From contig JADFYT010000095.1 in NCBI GenBank assembly GCA_015232935.1, positions 1-8,367 on the forward strand: DNA of 8,367 nucleotides, given 5' to 3'. Source of the stretch: Desulfamplus sp. (GTDB lineage: Bacteria; Desulfobacterota; Desulfobacteria; Desulfobacterales; Desulfobacteraceae). Every line of letters starts with the position of its first letter. Positions within the stretch are counted from its first letter, which is position 1. The notes under the pieces were generated by a model, which ran no database searches, had not been told where the DNA came from, and was given only the letters and a program-made list of their open reading frames with translations. The position numbers and the translations under genes are program-made. Positions 1-6,063 of the stretch are shown here, piece by piece.

Positions 1-187
1 TAATCAATACTTTGGTATTTACCTTGATTACTTTTATATAGGTAAAGGCCATGACCGTATCCATGTTGGATGTATGCGGAAAACCTATCACAACAGCTTT
101 TTGCGGCCAGTAATCAGGAAGTTCCTCGTATGTCCATCCTTTGGCCTTGTAGATGAATTTGCCAAGTTTGCTCAGAAATGATTGCAT
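1..187 (-). CDS. PlsC-like lysophospholipid/glycerol-3-phosphate acyltransferase, N-terminal part (truncated by window edge)
   Basis: Only the first 62 codons are inside the window and the rest lies beyond base 1. The peptide begins MQSFLSKLGKFIYKAKGWTY and continues to a hydrophobic strand followed by FPHTSNMDTV. His38 and Asp43 form the H-x4-D motif that serves as the catalytic charge relay in PlsC/LPLAT acyltransferases. Those enzymes transfer acyl groups to lysophosphatidate or related acceptors at the inner membrane. The G-W-x4-ELPD spacing ahead of the motif resembles the small soluble-looking branch of this family. The start is well supported: an AGGAG sits at 193-197 (reverse complement), five bases before the ATG. 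The gene is divergent from the radical SAM gene across a 268-bp gap, and its leader contains the inverted repeat at 219-264. The acceptor substrate cannot be told from this fragment. Confidence 0.75.
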   Translation of the reverse strand, partial: MQSFLSKLGKFIYKAKGWTYEELPDYWPQKAVVIGFPHTSNMDTVMAFTYIKVIKVNTKVLI

Positions 188-218
188 GGATGCTCCTTTT
201 GGTATCCTTGAAAAATGC

Positions 219-264
219 AATGTCAATAACCATCAGCAAGGGATTGTACATGGTCATTGACATT
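219..264. repeat. Inverted repeat, 15-bp arms with 16-bp spacer, in leader of the acyltransferase gene
   Basis: The left arm 219-233 reads AATGTCAATAACCAT. The right arm 250-264 reads ATGGTCATTGACATT. The arms are reverse complements at 14 of 15 positions. In a minus-strand RNA the single mismatch becomes a G-U wobble, so the stem would be continuous there. The element lies 32 bp upstream of the acyltransferase ATG and about 190 bp upstream of the radical SAM ATG. It could be a pair of regulator half-sites (shared core TGTCAAT) or an RNA stem-loop in the 5' leader. No U-tract follows on either strand, so it is not an intrinsic terminator. Function is inferred only from symmetry and position. 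Confidence 0.6.
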
Positions 265-340
265 AAGTTAACAATAGACTTTCTGCAAAACCGGATTTTA
301 CTCCTTGATTGTACGTTATTAAAAGTGAGTTCTGCAGCGG

Positions 341-358
341 GTCTGATATAGATCAGAC
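341..358. promoter_or_regulatory. Perfect 7+4+7 palindrome, candidate operator
   Basis: The sequence GTCTGATATAGATCAGAC has two 7-bp arms, GTCTGAT and ATCAGAC, around a 4-bp centre. This size is typical of dimeric helix-turn-helix repressor sites such as those of the GntR or TetR families. It lies 97 bp before the radical SAM start codon in the divergent region, a suitable place for control of that gene. I could not find a convincing -35/-10 pair around it, and no regulator gene is present in the window, so the assignment is inferred. Confidence 0.4.
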
Positions 359-455
359 ATCAGGCGTAAATCGGCTCGTATCTCTTTTGGATGAGCTTCC
401 ATATCATTTTTCAATCAATAAAACAAAAATAAAAACAGGGTATTCAGAATAAGCG

Positions 456-2516
456 ATGACCGATATTTTACTGATTCAGCCGCCGGTTGAAGACTTTTAT
501 TTTACTTACAAAAGAAGTATTCCATATGGTCTGGCCTCAATTGCGGCATCTCTTCAAAGAGACGGGTTTTCAGTTGAAATTGTGGATTGTCTTGCTGTTG
601 AAAAATCAAAAAAAATCGAGATGCCTGAGGAGATGGATTATCTTCGATCCTACTATGGAGATAATGATATATCCATATTTTCACTTTTTCATCAGTTCAG
701 GCATTATGGCTACAGTTATGAGTACGCAGGCAAGATCGCAAGGGATAAAAAGCCTTTTCTTGTGGGTATATCATCCCTGTTTACCCCGTATTGCGATTCG
801 GCTGAAAGGACAGCCCGAATTGTAAAAAAATTCCGGCCTGAATGCAAGATTGTAATGGGCGGGCACCATCCGACAGTTCTGCCTGATCAGGTTATGAAGT
901 GTGATGCCGTTGATTTTATTTTAAGAGGTGAGGGTGAGGTCTCCATGCCTCTTCTTGCACGTTTTTTGTCAAGTAGAGACGGCAGAAACTCTATCCGTGA
1001 CATTCCGGGCATTGTATTCAGAAAGCAAGATTATACTGACCCATCAAATGCTTCAAAGAAGAGCACTTCTTGTTCAGATAGCTACTCATTGGATAGCTAC
1101 CCGTCAGACAGTTGTTCATCAGACACATCGGTTTACCCGCTATATATATCAGATCCGGCATGGATCAAGAATTTTGATGAACTGCCTCCCCCTGCAATGG
1201 AGCTTGTGAATCACCGTTTTTACAGCCGGAGTAAAGGAGATGTTTGCAGTCAAAGCAAAGGCAATGCTGATCGTGGAGAGAGCGAATCAGATGATTCTGA
1301 CGATCAGAAAACAGTAGCTTTCTTTGCTGAAAATGATGCTGTTGCATCTGACAGGCCTGAAAAAAAAATAGCCACTGTGAGACACGGCAGTACCGTTGTT
1401 GTGGCAGGAAGAGGTTGCCCCATGCCCTGCACATACTGCTCTGTGGGGGCTTCATCATCGCACGGCAGATTCAGGCAGAGAACGGTGAAGGATGTTATTA
1501 ATGAGCTGTCACTTCAGATAGAAAGATACAATGTCGGGTTTGTTGACTTTGAGGACGAGAATCTCACCCTTAACCGGAAGTGGTTTCTTGATCTGATGAG
1601 TCAGATTATAAAATTGTCCGAGGGAAGATCCATTGAGTTAAGAGCAATGAACGGCCTCTATCCGCCTTCGCTTGACGAGAATATGATAATTGCCATGAAG
1701 ATGGCCGGATTTAAAACCTTGAACCTCTCTTTGGGATCAACATCGGAAGAACAGCTCAGACGGTTCAAAAGGCCGGATGTGAGAAAATCATTTGAACAGG
1801 TGCTCTCAATTGCAGAACGTCACGGCATGGAGACCGTCTCATATCTGATAGCAGGAGCACCGGATCAGGAGGCTCAAGATTCCCTGGATGACCTTCTGTT
1901 TCTGGCACAAAAAAAGACACTTGCAGGGCTCTCCATATTCTATCCGGCTCCCGGGAGTGTGGATTTTAAGTTGTGTCGTCAAAAAGGGCTGCTGCCTGAC
2001 CATTTCTCTTTGATGCGATCTTCTGCCTTGCCAATAGACCATACTACAAGCCGCATTCAGGCTGTGACGCTTCTTCGTCTTGCAAGAGTCCTTAATTTTA
2101 TGAAATTTCTTGTAAAGGAGAATGGATCAATTCCTGAGCCTGAACCATGCAATATAACGAGATCTGAATCTGCATTATGCAATGGTGGAAGATTTGAGCC
2201 TGAATCATGCAACATCGCAAGATCTGGGCCTGAAACACGCAACGGTGCAAGATCTGAAGTTACACCATACTATCTTGCGCCATCCGTGAGAACAGGTTTA
2301 AAAGGGAAGATGGAAATAGCCAGGAACAGTTCGCGGGCAAATTCAAAGGAAGAAAGAAACAGAGTCGGAATAAAGCTGCTCAAGTGGTTTCTCCATGATG
2401 GCAGATTAAGGGGCATTCTGCATGACGGCACTGTTTTTGAGCATAATGTGGATTCAGAGCTGTGCAGCAGGTTTGTACAGGAGATAAAGAGGATGAAAAG
2501 AGTTGTATCATCTTGA
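456..2516 (+). CDS. B12-binding-domain radical SAM protein with repeat-expanded linkers
   Basis: A radical SAM enzyme of the cobalamin-binding-domain class, 686 residues. Residues 1-175 look like the Rossmann-type B12-binding domain (MTDILLIQPP at the N-terminus, GGHHPTVLPD at 135-144, LRGEGE at 156-161). The classical D-x-H-x-x-G lower-ligand motif is not visible. The radical SAM core starts at GRGCPMPCTYC, where Cys321, Cys325 and Cys328 form the C-x3-C-x2-C [4Fe-4S] site. FVDFEDENLTLNRKW follows at 362-376, then a TIM-barrel-like region to about residue 550. Relatives include methyltransferases and ring-forming enzymes (BchE, HpnJ and HpnP types), and the substrate cannot be assigned here. 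Low-complexity stretches interrupt the linkers: 206-224, 256-310 and 561-610. The ATG at 456 is the first possible start because an in-frame TAA lies at 450-452. Its ribosome-binding site is poor: the nearest purine-rich match, CAGGG at 436-440, is about 15 bases away. No partner gene lies beside it. Confidence 0.85.
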   Translation: MTDILLIQPPVEDFYFTYKRSIPYGLASIAASLQRDGFSVEIVDCLAVEKSKKIEMPEEMDYLRSYYGDNDISIFSLFHQFRHYGYSYEYAGKIARDKKPFLVGISSLFTPYCDSAERTARIVKKFRPECKIVMGGHHPTVLPDQVMKCDAVDFILRGEGEVSMPLLARFLSSRDGRNSIRDIPGIVFRKQDYTDPSNASKKSTSCSDSYSLDSYPSDSCSSDTSVYPLYISDPAWIKNFDELPPPAMELVNHRFYSRSKGDVCSQSKGNADRGESESDDSDDQKTVAFFAENDAVASDRPEKKIATVRHGSTVVVAGRGCPMPCTYCSVGASSSHGRFRQRTVKDVINELSLQIERYNVGFVDFEDENLTLNRKWFLDLMSQIIKLSEGRSIELRAMNGLYPPSLDENMIIAMKMAGFKTLNLSLGSTSEEQLRRFKRPDVRKSFEQVLSIAERHGMETVSYLIAGAPDQEAQDSLDDLLFLAQKKTLAGLSIFYPAPGSVDFKLCRQKGLLPDHFSLMRSSALPIDHTTSRIQAVTLLRLARVLNFMKFLVKENGSIPEPEPCNITRSESALCNGGRFEPESCNIARSGPETRNGARSEVTPYYLAPSVRTGLKGKMEIARNSSRANSKEERNRVGIKLLKWFLHDGRLRGILHDGTVFEHNVDSELCSRFVQEIKRMKRVVSS
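1071..1127 (+). repeat. In-frame 15-bp tandem repeat (pentapeptide Y/C-S-S-D-S type)
   Basis: Three 15-bp units at 1083-1097, 1098-1112 and 1113-1127 encode YSLDS, YPSDS and CSSDT. A shortened 12-bp unit at 1071-1082 encodes CSDS. The array lies in the radical SAM gene between the B12 domain and the conserved pre-core segment with the DELPPPAMEL sequence. The units differ mostly by single substitutions, which suggests local slippage duplication followed by drift. It encodes a Ser/Asp-rich flexible linker. Confidence 0.7.
1221..1268 (+). repeat. In-frame 24-bp duplication within an acidic, low-complexity insert
   Basis: The codons at 1221-1244 (YSRSKGDV) and 1245-1268 (CSQSKGNA) align as two diverged 8-residue copies. 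They are followed by the Ser/Asp/Glu-rich stretch RGESESDDSDDQK. The insert separates the conserved LPPPAMEL segment from the iron-sulfur cysteines starting at residue 321. In typical family members, as I know them, this spacing is short. The second copy is degenerate, so the duplication call is moderate. Confidence 0.5.
2136..2285 (+). repeat. In-frame 30-bp tandem repeat, about 4-5 units
   Basis: Units at 2136-2165, 2166-2195, 2196-2225 and 2226-2255 encode EPEPCNITRS, ESALCNGGRF, EPESCNIARS and GPETRNGARS. A much more diverged fifth unit at 2256-2285 encodes EVTPYYLAPS. Conserved positions in the unit are E/G1, C/R5, N6, R9 and S/F10. The DNA units share a TGCAA(T/C) core and an AGATCT/AGATTT end. 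The array follows the radical SAM barrel, at residues 561-610, and precedes a basic C-terminal tail. It keeps the reading frame, so the protein remains intact. Confidence 0.8.
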
Positions 2517-2583
2517 GTCTGATTCTGATCGCCAGGTGAACCGTCTGTTGAGGTTATGATTTGTCCATTTTACAATGGCCCTT

Positions 2584-4236
2584 TTACAATACCTCCTGTA
2601 ATGATCTGTCCATCTGCCTCTGTTCGGTTTTTGAAAGATAGTATTCATAATTGCCATCATAGCTTGTCATCTCCCCTCGATCTATCTCGAAAACCCGATT
2701 CACAAGAGAACGAAGAAAATACCGGTCGTGGCTCACAAGAACAATGGTGCCGGTAAATTTTTTAAGTGCCTCAAGAAAAATCTCTCGGGACTGGATATCA
2801 AGATGGTTGGTGGGTTCGTCAAGAATCAGGAAATTCAGCGGCAGGCCAAGAAGCGTTGCAAGCACCACGCGGCTTTTTTCTCCGCCTGAGAGTTGCTTTA
2901 TTCTCTTGTCCACATCATCTCCGGAAAAGAGAAATGCGGCACAAAGGCTTCTGATTACACCTATTCCTGCAAGGGGCAGTACGTTTTGAACTGTCTCAAA
3001 AACGGTTTTCTCAGGATCAAGAATATCCATGGCGTGCTGGCTGAAGTAACCAGGATAGACACTGGCTCCAATCTTTATTGTTCCTTCTGTTGGCTCTGTC
3101 TTTCCTGCCAGAACCTTCAGAAAGGTTGATTTTCCGGCACCATTGACTCCGACCACAGCAATTTTATCCGACCTGTTTATCATTCCGGAAATATTACTGA
3201 ACACTGTTTTTGATTCACCATCCTGAGTCGTCCATGTTTTCCCCAGGGTATCCATGACCACAACATCGTCACCTGAGCGGGGAGGTTCTGCGAATTCAAA
3301 CTTGATGACCCGCTGCTGTTCAGGAATTTCAATCCGTTCTATTTTTTCCAGTTTTTTGATACGGGATTGAACCTGTGCAGAATGGGATACCCGTGCCTTG
3401 AAACGAGCTATGAAGTTCTCCTCCTTTGCAAGCATCTCCTGCTGGCGTTTGTGGCTTGCCAGAAGCTGCTCCATTCTGATCTCCCTCTCCCGTATATAAA
3501 AATCATAATTTCCGCCATAGGTGGTTATTGTGTGGTTGGCGACTTCAATGGTACGGGAGACCACCTTGTTCATGAAGTCATGGTCATGGCAGGTCATAAG
3601 AAGGGCTCCCTTGAAATCATTGACAAGCCAGTTTTCAAGCCAGATGATGGATTCAATGTCAAGATGGTTGGTAGGTTCATCCAGGAGCAGGACATCAGGG
3701 TTTATGATCAGAATCTTTGCCAGTGCGATTCGCATCTTCCATCCGCCGCTGAATGACTCTACAGGCAGGTTATAGTCAGAATGGCCGATTCCCAGACCTG
3801 TCAGAACCGTCTGTGCCCGGTTCTCAAGGTCATATCCGCCGCGGTTTTCAAACTCCTCTGTGGCTTCACCATATCTTTCAAGCAGAAGTTCCATGGCTTT
3901 GTCATCCATTGGCTCTGCCATTTGAGCTTCCATCTCTTTCATCTGTTCGCCAAGCATCACAACCTCGGCAGCAGCAGACATCACTTCAGACAGTGCCGAG
4001 CCGCCTGACATCTCCCCTACATTCTGGGAGAAGTAGCCGATCTTTATCTTTTTTGAGCAGGAAATATCCCCCTCATCCGGCTCTTCTTCTCCTGTAATGA
4101 GGTTAAAAATTGTTGTTTTGCCTGTGCCATTGGCTCCTACAAGCCCAATACGGGCACCCTGCAAAATTTGCATGCTCGCATTTTTAAAAAGAATCTGGGA
4201 TCCGTGTTGTTTTGATATTGCTGTAAGATGAATCAT
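2584..4236 (-). CDS. ABC-F family ATPase (translation factor-like, no membrane domain)
   Basis: A 550-residue protein with two fused ABC ATPase domains and no transmembrane segments, which is the ABC-F plan. Domain 1 has Walker A GANGTGKT (34-41), signature SFSGGW (161-166), Walker B VLLLDE (182-187) and the switch His217. Domain 2 has Walker A GVNGAGKS (363-370), signature LSGGE (449-453), Walker B FLILDE (469-474) and His503. Both catalytic glutamates (187 and 474) are present. The charged linker at about 245-320, rich in Arg, Lys and Glu, corresponds to the P-site tether that contacts the ribosome in EttA and its relatives. The likely role is ATP-dependent release of stalled ribosomes or antibiotic protection; a specific subfamily (EttA, Uup, YheS or YdiF) is not assigned. 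I chose the ATG at 4236 over the longer frame at 4269: a GGAG lies seven bases upstream, and the MIHLTAISKQ start matches family N-termini. The last codon ends 67 bp from the convergent radical SAM gene. Confidence 0.9.
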   Translation of the reverse strand: MIHLTAISKQHGSQILFKNASMQILQGARIGLVGANGTGKTTIFNLITGEEEPDEGDISCSKKIKIGYFSQNVGEMSGGSALSEVMSAAAEVVMLGEQMKEMEAQMAEPMDDKAMELLLERYGEATEEFENRGGYDLENRAQTVLTGLGIGHSDYNLPVESFSGGWKMRIALAKILIINPDVLLLDEPTNHLDIESIIWLENWLVNDFKGALLMTCHDHDFMNKVVSRTIEVANHTITTYGGNYDFYIREREIRMEQLLASHKRQQEMLAKEENFIARFKARVSHSAQVQSRIKKLEKIERIEIPEQQRVIKFEFAEPPRSGDDVVVMDTLGKTWTTQDGESKTVFSNISGMINRSDKIAVVGVNGAGKSTFLKVLAGKTEPTEGTIKIGASVYPGYFSQHAMDILDPEKTVFETVQNVLPLAGIGVIRSLCAAFLFSGDDVDKRIKQLSGGEKSRVVLATLLGLPLNFLILDEPTNHLDIQSREIFLEALKKFTGTIVLVSHDRYFLRSLVNRVFEIDRGEMTSYDGNYEYYLSKTEQRQMDRSLQEVL

Positions 4237-4261
4237 TGCATTTCTCCAAAAAAATCGGAAA

Positions 4262-4289
4262 ATTATCATATTTACTGGTTGAGTTACAA
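4262..4289 (-). promoter_or_regulatory. Candidate sigma-70 promoter of the ABC-F gene
   Basis: Read on the minus strand, a TTGTAA -35-like box (4284-4289) is separated by 16 bp from a GATAAT -10-like box (4262-4267), in an A/T-rich gap. Transcription would begin near 4254, giving a leader of about 18 bases that contains the GGAG ribosome-binding site. The -10 box falls inside the longer reading frame that begins at 4269, which is another reason to prefer the start at 4236. The call rests on box similarity only. Confidence 0.35.
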
Positions 4290-4348
4290 GAAAAATAATA
4301 AATTACAGCAAATCAACAACTTCTTGATATAATAATCAAAAAAAAGGG

Positions 4349-5974
4349 CTACAGAATAAAATCGGTTGCCAGAAACTTGCTTTTGTGATCCCGCACAATC
4401 CGGGTTATGATCTCCTTGTTCATATCAGTCTTTTTTGCTGCGACAAGAGTCCTGATAGAGAAGACCCGAAGGGCATCTGAAACAGATAATGTTCCTTCGG
4501 CAGAATCCTTGCGTCCGGTAAACGGGAACGTATCAGGCCCCCTTTGACACTGGCAATTGATATTTACCCTGCATACCTGATTTGTAAGAGGATCTATAAG
4601 TTGGGCCATCTGGTCTGGATCCTTTCCGAAAATACTTACCTGCTGGCCGTAGTTTGAGTTGATTATGTAATCAATGGGTTCATCAATACTGTCAAAGGCA
4701 AGTATCGGAATTACAGGCCCGAACTGCTCTTCATGATAGACCCTCATTTTATTGTTGACAGGGTAGAGTACCGCTGGAAAAAAGAAGCTTTCGCAAATTG
4801 TTCCTCCTTGATCATTGACGACTCTGGAACCATGTGAAACCGCATCTGAAACAAGAGCATTTAGATAATCTGTCTTTCCTTTTTCCGCGACCGGTGTGAC
4901 AAACACCCCGTCCTGCCATGGCATTCCAAATGGCAGTTCATTGACTGCCCTGGCAAACTGTGCGAGAAATTCGTCTGCGATGCTTCTTTCGACAAAGAGG
5001 AGCTTGAGTGCCGTGCAGCGCTGTCCATTGAACGAAAGGGAGCCAAGTACACACTCCTTTACAGCCAGATCAATATCAGCATCCTTGAGCACAATGGCCG
5101 GGTTTTTTGCCTCCAGCCCAAGAACGCAGCGAATACGGTTTGGATTCGGGTGCTGTTTTTTCAATGAATTTGCAGTCCTGCTTGTTCCAATAAGTCCAAG
5201 CACGTTGATCTTTCCTGATGCCATGAGAGGGGGGATCATTGTTCTTCCTTCACCATATATCACGTTGATTACCCCTTTGGGAAAAACATCACAAAATGCA
5301 TCCAGAAGTGGTGCGTAAAGAAGTGCTCCGTGTTTGGGTGGTTTTAATATCACAGTGTTTCCCATGACAAGTGCCGGTATCAGTGTGGTAAATGTCTCGT
5401 TCAGCGGATAGTTAAAAGGCCCCATGCACAGAACTACTCCCATTGGGGATCTTCTGATCTGGCCTATTATCCCCTCTTCAATCGAAAATCGGGATGAAAT
5501 CCGATCCAGATCTTTTAGTGCGGCAAGTGTATCGTTAATATATTGAACTGTCCGGTTAAACTCCTTTTCCGAATCCTGAAGGGACTTTCCAACCTCCCAC
5601 ATCAGAAATCGCACGACCCTCTCCTTTTCCTTTATCATTCTGAAAACAAATCTCTCCATGTGAGAGATTCGCTCAGCAACAGAAAGCGTTGGCCATAATC
5701 CTCTGCCATGATCATAGGCTGCAACCGCCGCATCAAGAGCCTCAGATGCCTGTGTTTCACTCAGAAGCGGGTATTCTCCAATACACAAAGGTTTGTGGCC
5801 TGTATTGTTCGCAATCCTGACAGGGGAGATCACCTCCTGACGAGGCCCGTCCCATAACCTGATTTCACCATCTACAAGATAGCCTGTCTGTATGTATGGA
5901 ATATCGTTTAAAAGTGGTTTGGGTACATCTGTGATACGTGGAAATACGTTTTTAATTTTATCTGTCAGCAGCAT
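4349..5974 (-). CDS. gapN: NADP-dependent non-phosphorylating glyceraldehyde-3-phosphate dehydrogenase (GapN-type aldehyde dehydrogenase)
   Basis: An aldehyde dehydrogenase superfamily enzyme of 541 residues. It is expected to oxidise glyceraldehyde 3-phosphate directly to 3-phosphoglycerate in the cytoplasm, giving NADPH and bypassing the ATP-yielding GAPDH/PGK steps. Visible catalytic features are the oxyanion Asn188 in GPFNYP, the cofactor-binding Lys211 in LKPP, the general base Glu288 in GLEAKNP, the nucleophile Cys320 in FNGQRCTA, and Glu416 in EEQFGP. The GLEAKNP and NGQRCTALK wording points to the GapN branch and away from the generic ELGGK aldehyde dehydrogenases. It is longer than the roughly 475-500 residues of streptococcal and plant GapN, mostly through an N-terminal extension (about residues 1-50) and a C-terminal tail (about 510-541). 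The start is supported by AAGGAG six bases upstream. It lies 89 bp downstream of the transporter in the same direction, possibly co-transcribed. Substrate is inferred from sequence resemblance; another phosphorylated or short aldehyde is possible. Confidence 0.85.
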   Translation of the reverse strand: MLLTDKIKNVFPRITDVPKPLLNDIPYIQTGYLVDGEIRLWDGPRQEVISPVRIANNTGHKPLCIGEYPLLSETQASEALDAAVAAYDHGRGLWPTLSVAERISHMERFVFRMIKEKERVVRFLMWEVGKSLQDSEKEFNRTVQYINDTLAALKDLDRISSRFSIEEGIIGQIRRSPMGVVLCMGPFNYPLNETFTTLIPALVMGNTVILKPPKHGALLYAPLLDAFCDVFPKGVINVIYGEGRTMIPPLMASGKINVLGLIGTSRTANSLKKQHPNPNRIRCVLGLEAKNPAIVLKDADIDLAVKECVLGSLSFNGQRCTALKLLFVERSIADEFLAQFARAVNELPFGMPWQDGVFVTPVAEKGKTDYLNALVSDAVSHGSRVVNDQGGTICESFFFPAVLYPVNNKMRVYHEEQFGPVIPILAFDSIDEPIDYIINSNYGQQVSIFGKDPDQMAQLIDPLTNQVCRVNINCQCQRGPDTFPFTGRKDSAEGTLSVSDALRVFSIRTLVAAKKTDMNKEIITRIVRDHKSKFLATDFIL

Positions 5975-6009
5975 TTCTATCTCCTTACAATAAAAAAAGA
6001 GTGTTCAGA

Positions 6010-6051
6010 TCAATTTTGTGCGGTGTTACTTGTGTGGTCTTACTTGTGTGG
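6010..6051. repeat. Three tandem 14-bp repeats between transporter and gapN
   Basis: Minus-strand units are CCACACAAGTAAGA (6038-6051), CCACACAAGTAACA (6024-6037) and the more diverged CCGCACAAAATTGA (6010-6023). The first two differ at one base. The array lies between the transporter stop codon and the gapN ribosome-binding site, 35 bases before the gapN ATG. A 14-bp period puts successive units on rotating faces of the helix (about 1.3 turns). It could be a regulator-binding iteron set or simple slippage. No -10/-35 pair is clear nearby. Confidence 0.6.
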
Positions 6052-6063
6052 CGTTCCTGTTTA

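Noticed and set aside
257..285. TTGACA at 257-262 as a -35 box for the radical SAM gene
   Set aside because: No -10-like hexamer occurs at 16-18 bp spacing, and the hexamer is part of the inverted repeat arm.
528..545. Sigma-54-like TGGC...TTGC pattern
   Set aside because: It lies inside the coding sequence, and the GG-to-GC spacing is two bases too short.
2565..2578. Small hairpin CCATT-TTAC-AATGG followed by CCCTTTT in the convergent gap
   Set aside because: The stem is only 5 bp and A/T-rich, and the T-run is short and interrupted. It is too weak to call an intrinsic terminator for either convergent gene.
2568..2590. 9-bp direct repeat TTTTACAAT on both sides of GGCCC at the ABC-F stop codon
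   Set aside because: Short and A/T-rich, with nothing mobile between the copies. It is compatible with chance and is not a target-site duplication.
2796..3690. Two similar DNA stretches around 2800-2845 and 3655-3700
   Set aside because: They encode the two LDEPTNHLDI Walker B regions of the tandem ATPase domains, so the similarity is the normal ABC-F duplication.
4329..4344. Dyad TTGAT...ATCAA downstream of gapN
   Set aside because: It has a five-bp A/T-rich stem. The T-run on the minus strand comes before it rather than after, so it is not a terminator.
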